Source of the DNA: Rhizophagus irregularis
Lineage: Eukaryota; Glomeromycota; Glomeromycetes; Glomerales; Glomeraceae
NCBI RefSeq assembly: GCF_026210795.1
Contig: NC_089443.1
Location: 62,001 to 126,000 of the forward strand
Reading direction: 5' to 3'
DNA: 64,000 nucleotides
Shown here in pieces: positions 1 to 11,608 of this stretch (position 1 is the first letter of the stretch; each line of letters opens with the position of its first letter). Made by a program: the position numbers and the translations under genes. Under the pieces are notes generated by a model that saw only the letters and a list, made by a program, of their open reading frames with translations, was not told where the DNA came from and searched no databases.

Positions 1-439
1 TTTCAAGTAAACGAGAACCTGAAAATCTTACATATGATATTCAAATTGAGTGTACGTACAAAAAATATTTTATAATAAAGTTAATCTTAAGATAATTTAT
101 CTGTTTCGTCTGTTTATGATCTTTTTTGTTTAATCGCCCTAACCCGACAGTAATTTCATATAGTCGTAATTACATCCGACTTGTATTCGCTCTAATCCGA
201 CAGTAATTTCATATAGTCGTAATTACAAGAATAGAACCGGCTTTATTTAATTTTGGGTTCTTTAATTAAATTTGTGAACTAGATAAATCTTTTTAATTGG
301 ATAATGTTAATAATATTGGCGATTGTGGTTCGGTTCGGGCCGAATCGAATCAATTAATAAGATTGATTTCTAGATCTATTTCTTAATAAAGAAGCTAACC
401 ATATTATTACATTACATCAAAACAAAAATATTAATTATC

Positions 440-533
440 GCTACTATTTGGTATTTAGGATTTTTTCCGCCAGTTATATAAACTTCGGGTGATACCCCAT
501 TTATATACTACTAGATCAGTAAATAACTAATAC
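440..533. repeat. deleted copy of the three-hairpin repeat
   Basis: This copy matches the repeat at 2053-2266. It keeps the left arm of hairpin 1 (TTGGTATTTAGGATTTTTTC onward) and the right arm of hairpin 2 (CCATTTATATACTACTAGAT onward). The parts between are missing, so it cannot fold. The junction falls near the loop of hairpin 1, consistent with deletion between palindrome arms. Confidence 0.6.
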
Positions 534-2052
534 ATATACTACCATCACTGAATATAACGAGACTATCGTTCCACGGTTCCGGTTCTATAAAAGAGCTGCC
601 AATAAAATTAAGGATACGTGATTTTACTTTTGCATAATACGAAAAAAAAAATTTTTTTTTTTTTTTTAAATTGAAGCGTATATAAAAATAATATTTAATT
701 TTATGAATTATAAGTGAATCTCTGAATGAAATATAAAAAATTTTTAATTTTGAAAGAAAGTAAATGTTAAAAATGCGGTCGAGAATTAAATAGGTATTAA
801 TTTTACAAATTGGTAAAAGAATTAAATGATAGAACTCATCAACATGTGAATAAGTTGTATCGTGATTTTTGCAAAATACATTCATAAATCATAATTCAAT
901 GCTATTTATTATAACACTCGTACAACTTAATTGAATTTGCACATGATGAAATTTAACAAATTCGAAATCCCGAATAGCAATGTTAACAGTAAGAATTCCG
1001 TTTCACTCCGTCATCCATTAGGATATTGATATTTTAGGCTTCTCAACTAGTTTATAGTAATTTCAGACTAATTCAGTAGTTTATCGGTTATGACGTTATT
1101 ACGTTCATTTAAAGAAAGATGGAATCGTCCCAATATATAAAGTTGAATTGAACAAAAACTATGTATGTAATGTATCAATTCTATTAGTTCATCGTAAAGG
1201 GACTAAATATGAAAAAATATAGAAATAGTATACAATTAAGAATTTGATCATGAAAAATTTGAAACGCGTGTCATCTACGAAGTAACAAATCCGAATAATG
1301 ACGATATCAGATATTTTACAGGATAGGTGCTACCAGTAATTCAAACATTGTTATCAATCGAAACACTTTGATTTATCCGAGTCGTATAGAGCCTGCTCCT
1401 CAAAAAATGCTGTATCTAAGCGATTGAGAATTGAATATAGTGTGTTTATAGGTTCGAATGCAAATTCCAAGTTTCGGGTTAATTAAGGATCATAAGCTGG
1501 AGTAAGAGCGACAAAGACAAATCCACGTTTTCCTAAAATATACAAAAATTGGGAATTATATGATATTTTTTTTACGCAAAATTTTCTAAAATGAAAAATT
1601 CGCTTTTTCACAAATTAATTTCGATCCACAACAGAAATATTTCACATTTCGTAATCATTTAAAAGATTTCATGCAAAGTAAATGAAAGAACCATATAAAA
1701 CTTTGATTTTCTCAACCTCACAATTTTACAATCCTTATATTGGAGGAAATAAAGGTTGAGCGTAAAGTGTTAGAAATCTTGTTATTTAACCGAGGATAGA
1801 AGGTAAAAGCAGATTAAATTGCTCATCAGTAAACGACACAATCGTTGGTTGAAGATTCAATTCTAAAGTCGCATAGTCAATTAGGAATATACGATACGAT
1901 TTAATAAATCATTATTATGCAGCCAAATAGACATACTGAAAGATCTCTTTTGTATTTTTGACACATTACATCATTTAGATTAAATATCACATATATTAAC
2001 TTTTACAGGTAAAATCTATAAGCATGATTAATAACATAATAACAATTATCAC

Positions 2053-2266
2053 CTGGCTACTAATTGGTATTTAGGATTTTTTCCGCCAGTTATAAACTGG
2101 CGGACCAATTAGTATATCCAGGATGATAAAAAAGTTATTTACTGATCTAGTTTAGTATATAAATGGGTCAGGATGATAACCCATTTATATACTACTAGAT
2201 TAGTAAATAACTAATACTTATTGGATAGTGATGCGAACTGCTTCACAGTTCGGTGATATCCAATAA
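2053..2266. repeat. three consecutive perfect or near-perfect hairpins
   Basis: Hairpin 1 pairs TACTAATTGGT (2058-2068) with ACCAATTAGTA (2104-2114), and an inner CCGCCAGTT (2083-2091) with AACTGGCGG (2095-2103) around a 3-nt loop. Hairpin 2 pairs 2133-2168 with 2179-2212, a 34-36 bp arm with one mismatch and a 2-nt bulge. Hairpin 3 pairs TTATTGGATA (2218-2227) with TATCCAATAA (2257-2266), with inner CGAACTG/CAGTTCG around the loop CTTCA. A deleted copy lies at 440-533. It is probably a non-autonomous element; the family is not recognised. Confidence 0.7.
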
Positions 2267-4603
2267 ACTATTTAATATTTTTTGAGACGTAACAAATTGA
2301 TAACATTGCAAATTTGCAATATTGCAATGCCTTATTGGTTACCGCAGTATTCCTAACGACCACACAGTCCACACTTGATCGATATTTTTACACCCATCCA
2401 ATAATTTATTCGAAAAAAACCCTTTTACGGAAATTTTATTGCACATTTTAAATTATTAAATCTAACGGAGCAAGTGAAGAAGGCAAGTTTAAAATTTCTC
2501 AGTGAAGATAGATACATTCCTTTAAGTATATACTGTATCATCATCAGAGTATAAAATTGATCACGTAGAATCACAAGATAATCATTATAATCATTGTACT
2601 TTACAAAAGTGTATATATTTTTTATGGATAAATATTTATATGTAAATTGTATTATGCCAAATTAAGGATTGATGGAAATACTGCGCGCGTTTATGGGAAT
2701 AATCGCTGAACTGGAACTAATTCATAATGGAGAGATTTATCGAACTAGACCTATCGGAGTATTGAGTAGGACTAGATTGGATTAGTCGGTAATTTAAAGT
2801 ATTTCCAATTCAGTCCAGTATTTCCGCCAAAAGATTAAATCTTAGCCAGAATTAATATCTGGCTCGAATTAACAATTAAACTCCGATTTATTTTATGACG
2901 TACGCAGTATATATAACAGTTAACACGTTTAAAGTTTCATTTTATAAAAATGACTTATATGAATATAGTACAATTTATAAAAAAATTATGTCATCTTGAT
3001 CCAATATACTTTTTAGGGTGTTAAAACAATTTCTTAGGGAAAACAAATATCTTACAAATATCTTATGTCAAATGATGTAAATAGTAAGATTTTTAGAAAA
3101 AAAATGGACTTAGTATAAGTGTAATAACAAGATAAATATATATATATTATTATTATATTATTTTCGTGTCTAAAGATTTTAATAATATTAATATGATAAA
3201 ATTATTAAGTAATTAATTACCGATATATATGAACGCACTTTACATCATTTATTCTATCTATAAAGAAAAAGTTAATTTAATTAATTGAACTAAAATATTT
3301 CAAATATAAAAATCATGATGAAATAAAAAAAGATACCAATATATAATAAAAATAATTATTAGGCGCAGCATCACGTATTTTCATAATAAGAAAGGAAAAT
3401 AGTTGTTCCAGTTACAGGAGTTAAAACCCGCGTCCCATTTTCATAATTTATATGTAATTATTCTAGAAAAAATCCAAATAAATATATGTAACTAAGTAAC
3501 TATATTGGGAGTAGGCATAAAAAAGGACAATAACTCAGAGAAACTAAAACTTTTATATCCTAGTTTAAATGATTTTTCGCGTTAGATTCATGCTTTATAT
3601 ATACATATATATTTTTATTTGTTCACGTGAAAAAAACAATTGAAAAATAATCTTAATTCAACCTAAAAAGCAATTTAGTTAAAGTTATATGTATCATTAC
3701 TTCAAAAAAAAATTAAAGATTTTCTTTTTATAAAAAAAGGTTATAATTAATGATGAACAAATGACGCGTTAAATGAAATATTCTAACGTAAATTGTTTAA
3801 GAATATAATAATTAATAAAAAATTCAATTAACTTTATTTTAAATAATGTTTATATTATGACGTAAAATCAGCGAATCATGTGTAATCTTCAAATGAAAAT
3901 GGTTAATTGTGTTAATTGTGCCATTGTCTTAAGCTGTAACCAGTTCAAAAATATCTTATTTTAAATAGGGTAAATTATCAATTAATAAAAGTAACCAAAA
4001 CAATAAACAATATATTCGGGGGTGAAAATATTGGGAAATGATTAGAAATATTAAATTAATTTAAATCCATTTAATTTAATTAATGATCAAAAAGCAAGGG
4101 TTAAAAAATGGTAATTGAGAATAACAAGGATCTTTTTTTTTATATATAATAAGAAATATGCAAGGTCTCGAGTGATATTTCTTTCTATTGATCTTATTTG
4201 GGTTAATGTCTGGTTTCAATGTAAAACAAAATAAGTAAAGCCTTATTTATTTTATTTTGATAAATATGAAAACCGCATGTTGCATGCATTAATTTAAATT
4301 ATTAAAGGAGAATCTTTTGTTTGAAAGAAATAAAGATTGCATTGCATTTTCATATTAATTTTTTTTTTATATTTATTTATTTATTTATTTTCTTTCTTTC
4401 TTTCTTTATATATTTTCTAAAAATAGAAAAAAAAAACGAAAAACCATAACCTTCTTTTTATTATTATTCGTTTGATTTTCAACAAATAATTCGAAGATTA
4501 TTTATCTTATTACCAGGGTTGGACTCATAATATGTAAAGAAGCACAGGAAAACTTTATTATAAGTACTTTAGACATGCATATTCATTAAAATACTTTAAA
4601 ACA

Positions 4604-4604
<1 letters not shown>

Positions 4605-4672
<68 letters not shown>

Positions 4673-4710
4673 TTTTTATTTATAAACATTTATTTATTAC
4701 ATTTAATAAT

Positions 4711-4740
<30 letters not shown>
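4605..4740. repeat. AAT and AT microsatellites
   Basis: A run of about 20 AAT triplets is followed by a T/A spacer and a dinucleotide AT run ending near 4741. A similar ATT run lies at about 6588-6640. Confidence 0.9.
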
Positions 4741-4744
<4 letters not shown>

Positions 4745-7700
4745 CTTCTTTTTTTTCGAACGTTATATTTAAACAAGATTTGTTAAATAATTAACCTTCC
4801 CTTCTTTCTTATTTAAATTGTACAAAAAAAAAAGAAAGGAAAAAGGATTTCAAACATCAGATCAACAAGACATTACATTGACGAGTGATAACCTATACAT
4901 TCATTCTATCATACACACAACATATCTTATACTTAATATACATCAAAAATCAAAATATAGGTCAATTGATAAAACTTAGAGTTTAAACCTAATTAAATGC
5001 AATTTATCCATAATAATTGTTTATCTCAAAATGGATCGCGGGATAGAAAAAAAAAAACTCAGGATATTCTGATTTTTAATCAACAAGTCAAATTAGTTAA
5101 ATGTATGTGTAACCAAATATGAAGATTATCGGTTACCGCACCGTTAATTTGTACCGAGTCCCCATTCCAATTCGGAAGATTGGTTATGGGAACTGAATAA
5201 AAATGCATCAAAGGCAAAATTAATCTCCTGACAAAACTATTCAATGACTTTTGTCATGATCTTTAATAACCTTAATAACCTTATTATATAACAAACAGAA
5301 ATACAGAAATAAAAATAAACACGCCATTAAAAATTTCGATACCACATTTTTTTCTCACACGCAATCGTATCGCATTAAATTTCAAATGTAAAAAAGAAAA
5401 AAAAAAGCCAATAAGACATCTCTGGTAATAATTACATGCTTTTGGCTGTACTTTCATAATTTTCAAAAACTTTTAGGCAATTATTTGCACATTGTTATCC
5501 CAATTTCATTTGAAAGAAAGTAATTTTTATTTACCTGTTTTCTTATTTCGATATCATTGAAAAAAAAAAAATGTAATGTGAACATATGTTATTTAGAATC
5601 ATTTTACCATATTACCGATAAAAAAGTAAATACATAATTGGCACAATGGATGTAAATTATTATTGGATGTTAAATTTGCACTAGGCCCCATGTTATTTAG
5701 ATGCATAAAAGAACATTTACAATCGTTACATTTTTTTTTTTTTCAATAACAACAATAAATTTAAAAATGGGATGATCAAAGAAAAAGATGCAATATGTAA
5801 TGCACCTACTGCTCTAAAGTTTTTTTTATATATACTTTTACTTGTACTTGCTTTATTATTATTAATATTTGCTTTTGATTCGTGTGAAAGGAATTTTTTC
5901 TTCTTAAGTTATTTTTATTTTATTTATTTATTTATTCTCATTTTATTTTACTTTTTTTATTATTTTATTAATTTTATTTTATTTTTATTTTATTTTTATT
6001 TTTATTTTATTTTTTTTTTCGACCCGAGCAAATCAAGGTATTGCAGCTATAACCCGTCCCCAAACAATATCCATATTCAGTTTTATTAATTTAATTCCCT
6101 ATAATTATGCAAAATATGTGAAATAAAGAACAATCATAAAAAAAAAAATTCGGGTGTTACATTAGTAATATCCGAAATTTCCACCAACAATTGGAATTTC
6201 AACAATAAAGCCGCAGTAAGAAAAACCTTGTATTTGAAATGCGCCACTTACCGCGCCACACAATCCACAAACTCAAATTTTTTTTTTTAATAAGGTTGTT
6301 TATATATGATCGGGAGATTTCTTTTAAAAATTCTTATTTTAAAAAAAAAAAAATATGTGTCACACCACCACCATATTTTTTTTAGCTTCTCATACGGATG
6401 AGTTGTTCCCACATGCAATTGTGGGGTAAAATACAATAAATTCTTTGTATTTCCATTGTTTTTAATCCACATTTTTTTTTTCTTTTGCATATCTGTATAA
6501 AATTTTATTTACTGATAAATAAAATAATAATAATAATAAATAAAAAAAAATACTATAAGTTAAAATAATAAGGATTAATTAAAAAAATTATTATTATTAT
6601 TATTATTATTATTATCATTATATCATTATTATTATTAAGGATAATCTTTATGAGGATATTGTTTTTATCAATAACAATTTAACCCCAGCAGGTTCATAAT
6701 AATATGTAAGTATCCTAAAAAAAATGTCTAGACCTAATTAATTTAAAAAAAAAACGTTCCCTAAAAAACGGTCCAAAAAAAAAAAAAAAAAAAAATTAAG
6801 TTCGTTCCTGTAAAACTGTTTTGGGTTCTATCAAGAAAAAACTTATGATAACGAATTGATAACCTCAGAGTTTAAATTATTTTCTTCGACTTCTGAAACA
6901 AATTGTTTTTATGTAATGCAGACGATAATCTAAAAAATTTCTTAATAGAAAGAAATCATAAGCAAGTTGAGTCATAATATAATTTCTTTGCTAATGCATT
7001 GCGTCGCGATACGTAAAAAAGATAAAAAGAAAAAATAACTTGAGCGAATTCATCTCTTTGATTAGTGAAATTATAGTGTAATACAAGATTTCACCAAGTA
7101 ACAAGTTTAAAACGTAATCAAAAGATTCGTTATACGACAGAATTTTAATCAACAATTTACATTTTATGTAAAATGAGAGTTTCAAAAAGCACTTTTACAG
7201 AAATTTCAATAAGAGAACGTGGATAAGATATGCAATCGAAGTTGTGTAACAATTGATTTTTTTATATGATAAATCCAGACTAATCTATAAATAAAAAGAA
7301 AATATTTTGGCACGTTTGGCTTTCTTGCATGTTACTATATTGACAGGTGTTACACATAATCGGTCATTTTTAATAACTTTAAAACAAATTTTCACTTGAA
7401 AGTTCAAAAAAAATTCTTGTCCAAAAACAGGTTTTTTTTATATAAAGGAAATTTCATAATATTGGAAAACGTAAAGTTGATCATAACGCCACGATAAACT
7501 GCAACAAGACGTTCACGTGGTTTTAGTCATATATGTGGCTCAGAATGTTTAGACTGACTGAATAAATTATTTTTTTATGAAAATGTAAATAAATGAACGA
7601 AAGTGTAAAAGTGTATGAAAAAAAAAATGGTAGTGACGTTAATTATCCATATTAATAATGACGCGTAGAAATTATAAATGCGCGTAAATTAAAAAGGACA

Positions 7701-7754
7701 TGACACAATTTCTCACTCATAAATCATAAAGTTATGTAACATACGTCGTACGTA

Positions 7755-8033
7755 TGTATCAAGAAACAAGAGGAAACAAGAGGAAACATGAGGAGACGAG
7801 GAGACACGAGTAAAACATGAGGAAACAATAAAAGTTAATTAAATATGCAAATTTTAATAATTTAGAAATTTTTTACGCGTTACTTTTTTAATGTGATTTA
7901 GAAATGATTCGTGATAAAATTTCATGATTTTGATTAATTATTAAAATGTTGACATGTTGGACATGTTGACAGCCCATACAACCCATACAACCCATACAAA
8001 CCATACAACATACAACCCATGCAACCAACCCAT
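7755..8033. repeat. two short imperfect tandem repeats
   Basis: 7758-7825 is a purine-rich string of GAGGAAACAA-like units. 7966-8033 has about six copies of a CCCATACAA-type 9-10 bp unit. Both look like replication-slippage minisatellites with no coding potential. Confidence 0.7.
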
Positions 8034-10091
8034 GGTGAAATTAATGAAATTTCATAAAATTTATTTATACATACCTTTAGTCCTTTAAAAAAATCAAAAG
8101 TAGATTTTTAATTGGATAATCTCTATAAAAATTCTTATAATTATTATGAATCGTAATCATTAAATTTTTTTGTAATAATAAATGGATCTTAAATAATTTT
8201 TTCGCGTACTTTTTTTCTCTATAAAAACCGATTACTGCGCATTACTGCGTCTAAGATAACTAGTATTGTTTTGCAATACCTAAAGTTACTTGTGTACTAT
8301 ATAAAATCACCAATTATTTTTTTATCCGAATCTTTCAATCTTTAAATTAACACAAATAAAGATTTTAATGTGCAAATAGCAGATTTACCAGGATATTCCT
8401 GCCAAAATATTTGGACAATAGTTATTGGACTTAAGTAATATAATTTTTATACCTTTTTAGGAATGAATATTTGACGATAAGGGGTAAATTTGTTTTGGTT
8501 ACAATGCAGGAAAACCTTAGAAAGACTTATTTATCGCGTCAATAATTCTTTTTTGAAAGAAATATCGACAAATAACCTTTTCAAATTAATAATTATTATT
8601 GTAGGCTAAATTTGTATTCATTTTATGTAAAAAAAAAATTATTATTCATTTTTCCTTTGAAATTTGGTTCGCTTTTTTTTATTTTTTTTTTAATCATCGA
8701 ATATTAGTTGCAGAATTTACAAATCCTTTTTCTATATGAACCGATCAGGAATTTCAATAAATCTTGGTTTGATTTGATTATTTAATGAAATAAAAAAAAA
8801 AATCATTTTCAAACATTTTCAGATTATCTTTTTTATAAATAGATATTTAAAAAATATTTTATTTTATTTATTAATCTTTATTTACTTTTGAATATTTTAA
8901 AAGAAACAAATTTGGTTCACAATTAATAACAAATTTTAAACCAAGAAAAAAAAGAAAAAAAAAAATCTCTTTTCTTTTGGGACGTCAATCTTACAAAATA
9001 GTTAATATTTATTTATAGATGGTAAAAAATATGCAGCGTGTTTCAATATTATTCGTTTGTATCACGGATAGATGAAAAGTTCCCAGTTCATTTTTAAATA
9101 TATGCAAGATCAAAAAAGAATCAAACATAACTAATACAGATATAGTACAAAAATTATATTTAGATGATTATTATTTTTATTTGCATATGAATAAGGAATT
9201 ATTTTGAATAAGGGTACCGAATATTGTTAAATTACAATTGAAAAATTTTCAAAGGGATTTTTTTTTTTCCCTGTCCTATTTTTTAAAAAAAATATTAATC
9301 TTAAAAAGGACAAGTTAATTTCCATATTTAAACATTGATTTACATTTTGTTTGTTGATTTCAAAAAAATCCCCTAAAAAACTCATTTTATTTGCCACATT
9401 TGCCACTTTTAAATTGTATTTATCCTTAAAAAAGCATGTCCCGATCCTTGTTGTTTTTCCTTTTTCTTTTTTAATTTAAGCAAAAAAAAAAATTTTTTTT
9501 TTAACAATAGATGATGATTTGAATGGACAACAGGAACAAAACCTATTCAAACAATAAAAAGGTAAATCTCGGCTCCATGAATTTTTTTTTTTTTTTTTTT
9601 TTGATGTTCGGTCATTTGATCATCATTGGCCCGAATAAAATTAATCTAAAATAATAATTTCAACCAAATGTAAAAGATTTACCTATAAAAAAGAAGCATT
9701 AGGTAAATCCTATTATAAAAATATATATATATCAAATTATGCATTGTGGCAAAGTTGTAACTATTATAAACTATTATCCGGCTAAAATGGTATTAACTAA
9801 CAAATATTAATAACTTCTTTAACTCAGTGTAATGAAAAAAAAAAATTTTTTTTTTATTTATTTATTTATTTTATTTTATTTTATTTTATTTTTTTTCAAA
9901 TATAATATTTTATATAACTATTATGTTATTGCTTACTTTAAAAATTACTAACCAATTTATCATTTAAAAATTATTTCTTTCAAACAAACACTATTATATA
10001 TATAATACTTATAATAATACCGAATGTGTTGAATGTTTATGTATGTAAGTAAATGTAAACTTTCTACTTGCCCGATTTAATGCCAGAAGAG

Positions 10092-10186
10092 ATAACAGGG
10101 GGTGATTTTCACGGGCTTTAAGGGTTGATGTTTATAGTTTTACTATGAACGATTATTACAGAACCCGTGAAATTCACACCCGTTAT
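10092..10186. repeat. 95-bp imperfect stem-loop
   Basis: ATAACAGGGGGTGATTTTCA at the left pairs with the reverse complement of the right end (ATAACGGGTGTGAATTTCAC). The arms are about 24 bp with some four mismatches and a loop of about 45 nt. It may be a small foldback element. No target duplication was identified. Confidence 0.5.
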
Positions 10187-10430
10187 TTTTTACCGATATT
10201 TATTTGTTACTATTATACTTTTACTTTATTCAAACTGTCAATTATTTAGAGTAAGGATCTCCTTCAATTCTGTTTTTTTTTTTGTAGTAAAAAAAAAAAA
10301 ATAATGTGAGAATCTCTGCTATAATCTATCTGAGGGGTTCATATATAAAAGTATAGAGCATTTAATGTAACTTGATTCATATATTTTTTATTCATTTATA
10401 GATAAATAAAATAAAAAAAAAAATTTTTTT

Positions 10431-10547
10431 TTAATTGAAATCTTGATTATAAAAGGACCACCATCCAAAAGCTCGAAGCTTGCTTCTTGCCTTTTGAGCG
10501 TTGGTGAGTTCAGCCAAGTCCTCCACGTTCGATCTTATGTGAACCCG
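10431..10547 (-). pseudogene. short coding-like relic, unknown family
   Basis: A GC-richer island has a 38-codon open frame with no Met start. It includes VEDLAELTNAQKARSKLRAF followed by GWWSFYNQ, then a stop. The composition (A, E, K, R, W) is protein-like and unlike the surrounding poly-A/T translations. It is probably a remnant of a dispersed gene or transposon. I do not recognise the family. Confidence 0.35.
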
Positions 10548-10949
10548 TTACAAAATAATACCGACCTTTGTTATCTTCTCCATTTCTTTTTTATTCCTTA
10601 TTTATCCCTTTACTATATTTGACGAAATTTTTTAACCTATAATGACAAATTAATGTTTCAAACTTTTTCACTTTTTTAAAAACTTTGCATTAACATACAT
10701 CTTACGCTTAACCGAATAACAAAATAAATAAAAATTTTTTTCTTTTATTTCAAAAAAAAAAAAATTTCCAATAATTTTACTTCAATTTGTTTTAAGAATA
10801 AAGAACCACGATAAATATTTTTTTACTGGTTGATAGTATATCTCTACAATCCCTAATAAAGTATTTATCTTACGATCCAAAAAAAAATATATTCTCCGAA
10901 TTTTAACATTTACTTATTTTGTTATTCTAATTTATTAATAAATTAATAA

Positions 10950-11239
10950 TACCTTTTTTTTTTTTTTAAAAAAAAAAAAAACAATTGTGACTGTTTTCGT
11001 CTTATATACATAACAAATATTTGTATAACGGGTTCAGAAAAAAAAAAAAAAAAGATATAAAAAGCCCCCTTTCTTTTCGCCACAGAAATTTTTTTAATTT
11101 TAACGTTTTATCTTTGCAATAATTTATAATATAATTTTTTTTTCTTTTAATTTTTTTATTTTTTTACGAAACTTAATAATTATATTTCTCTTTACCCTTT
11201 TAATAACGTCGATCCAAGCAATAATCATTCGATTCAATC
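10950..11239 (+). promoter_or_regulatory. promoter and 5' leader of the 11.2-kb gene
   Basis: GATATAAAAAGCCCCC at about 11,054-11,069 looks like a TATA box. It lies about 180 nt before the ATG at 11,240, followed by a CT-rich stretch. TATA assignment is by pattern only. Confidence 0.4.
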
Positions 11240-11608
11240 ATGTCCTCAACAGATCATCAAAAAGCCAAGAAATCCGACGCCATCAACACCATAAATAATG
11301 ACAAATCAAAACCTACCAATGATCAACGAAAGAGAAAAAATAATTTTCGCATTTTAATGAACGCAACAATGCAATTACTTTCTTCTCCACCAACTTCTCC
11401 TACTTCTATCAGTTCTTCAGATTTTTGTTGCTCACCTTCCTCTATCAATTCAAATGAATCGTCCTATTTTTCATTTCCGGAATTTGAAATTTATGATGAA
11501 ATAAATAATAATAATGCTCAAAAAGAAGTAGATGATATGGTAGTTCAAATGGAACGATTTGATGAAATGTATGTTAATGGTGTTCGAGTACCATTTCGAC
11601 AAGTCTAA
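11240..11608 (+). CDS. small serine/asparagine-rich protein, unknown function
   Basis: A single-exon open frame of 122 residues with balanced codon use that stands out from the A/T runs around it. The N-terminus is polar and basic (KAKKSDAINT, NDQRKRKNNF). The middle is Ser/Pro/Thr-rich (residues about 50-78). The C-terminus is acidic, predicted helical, and ends GVRVPFRQV. There is no signal peptide, membrane segment or recognised domain. A TATA-like box upstream and a long T/A-rich 3' region support a real transcription unit. It could be a regulatory or intrinsically disordered protein; I assign no function. Confidence 0.6.
   Translation: MSSTDHQKAKKSDAINTINNDKSKPTNDQRKRKNNFRILMNATMQLLSSPPTSPTSISSSDFCCSPSSINSNESSYFSFPEFEIYDEINNNNAQKEVDDMVVQMERFDEMYVNGVRVPFRQV

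Larger units (their letters stand above)
1..10090. other. gene-poor AT-rich desert
   Basis: I see no convincing gene here. Open frames are short and made of Phe, Ile, Tyr, Lys and Asn codons from A/T runs. The stretch has homopolymer runs, microsatellites and a few interspersed repeats, listed separately. A 35-bp sequence beginning TAACCCGACAGTAATTTC at 140-174 recurs at 193-227 with one change, a short tandem duplication with a 53-bp spacing. Confidence 0.7.

Noticed and set aside
511-885. 124-codon minus frame at the left edge
   Set aside because: Low-complexity Phe/Lys/Tyr content, a KKKKKFFF run from homopolymers, and overlap with the deleted hairpin repeat.
5772-6089. 105-codon Phe/Tyr/Leu-rich frame resembling a membrane protein
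   Set aside because: Composed of TTT, TTA and TAT runs from poly-T sequence with no stable start context or domain.
7966-8033. Possible CRISPR-like short repeat array
   Set aside because: The 9-10 bp CCCATACAA units have no spacers and the genome is eukaryotic.
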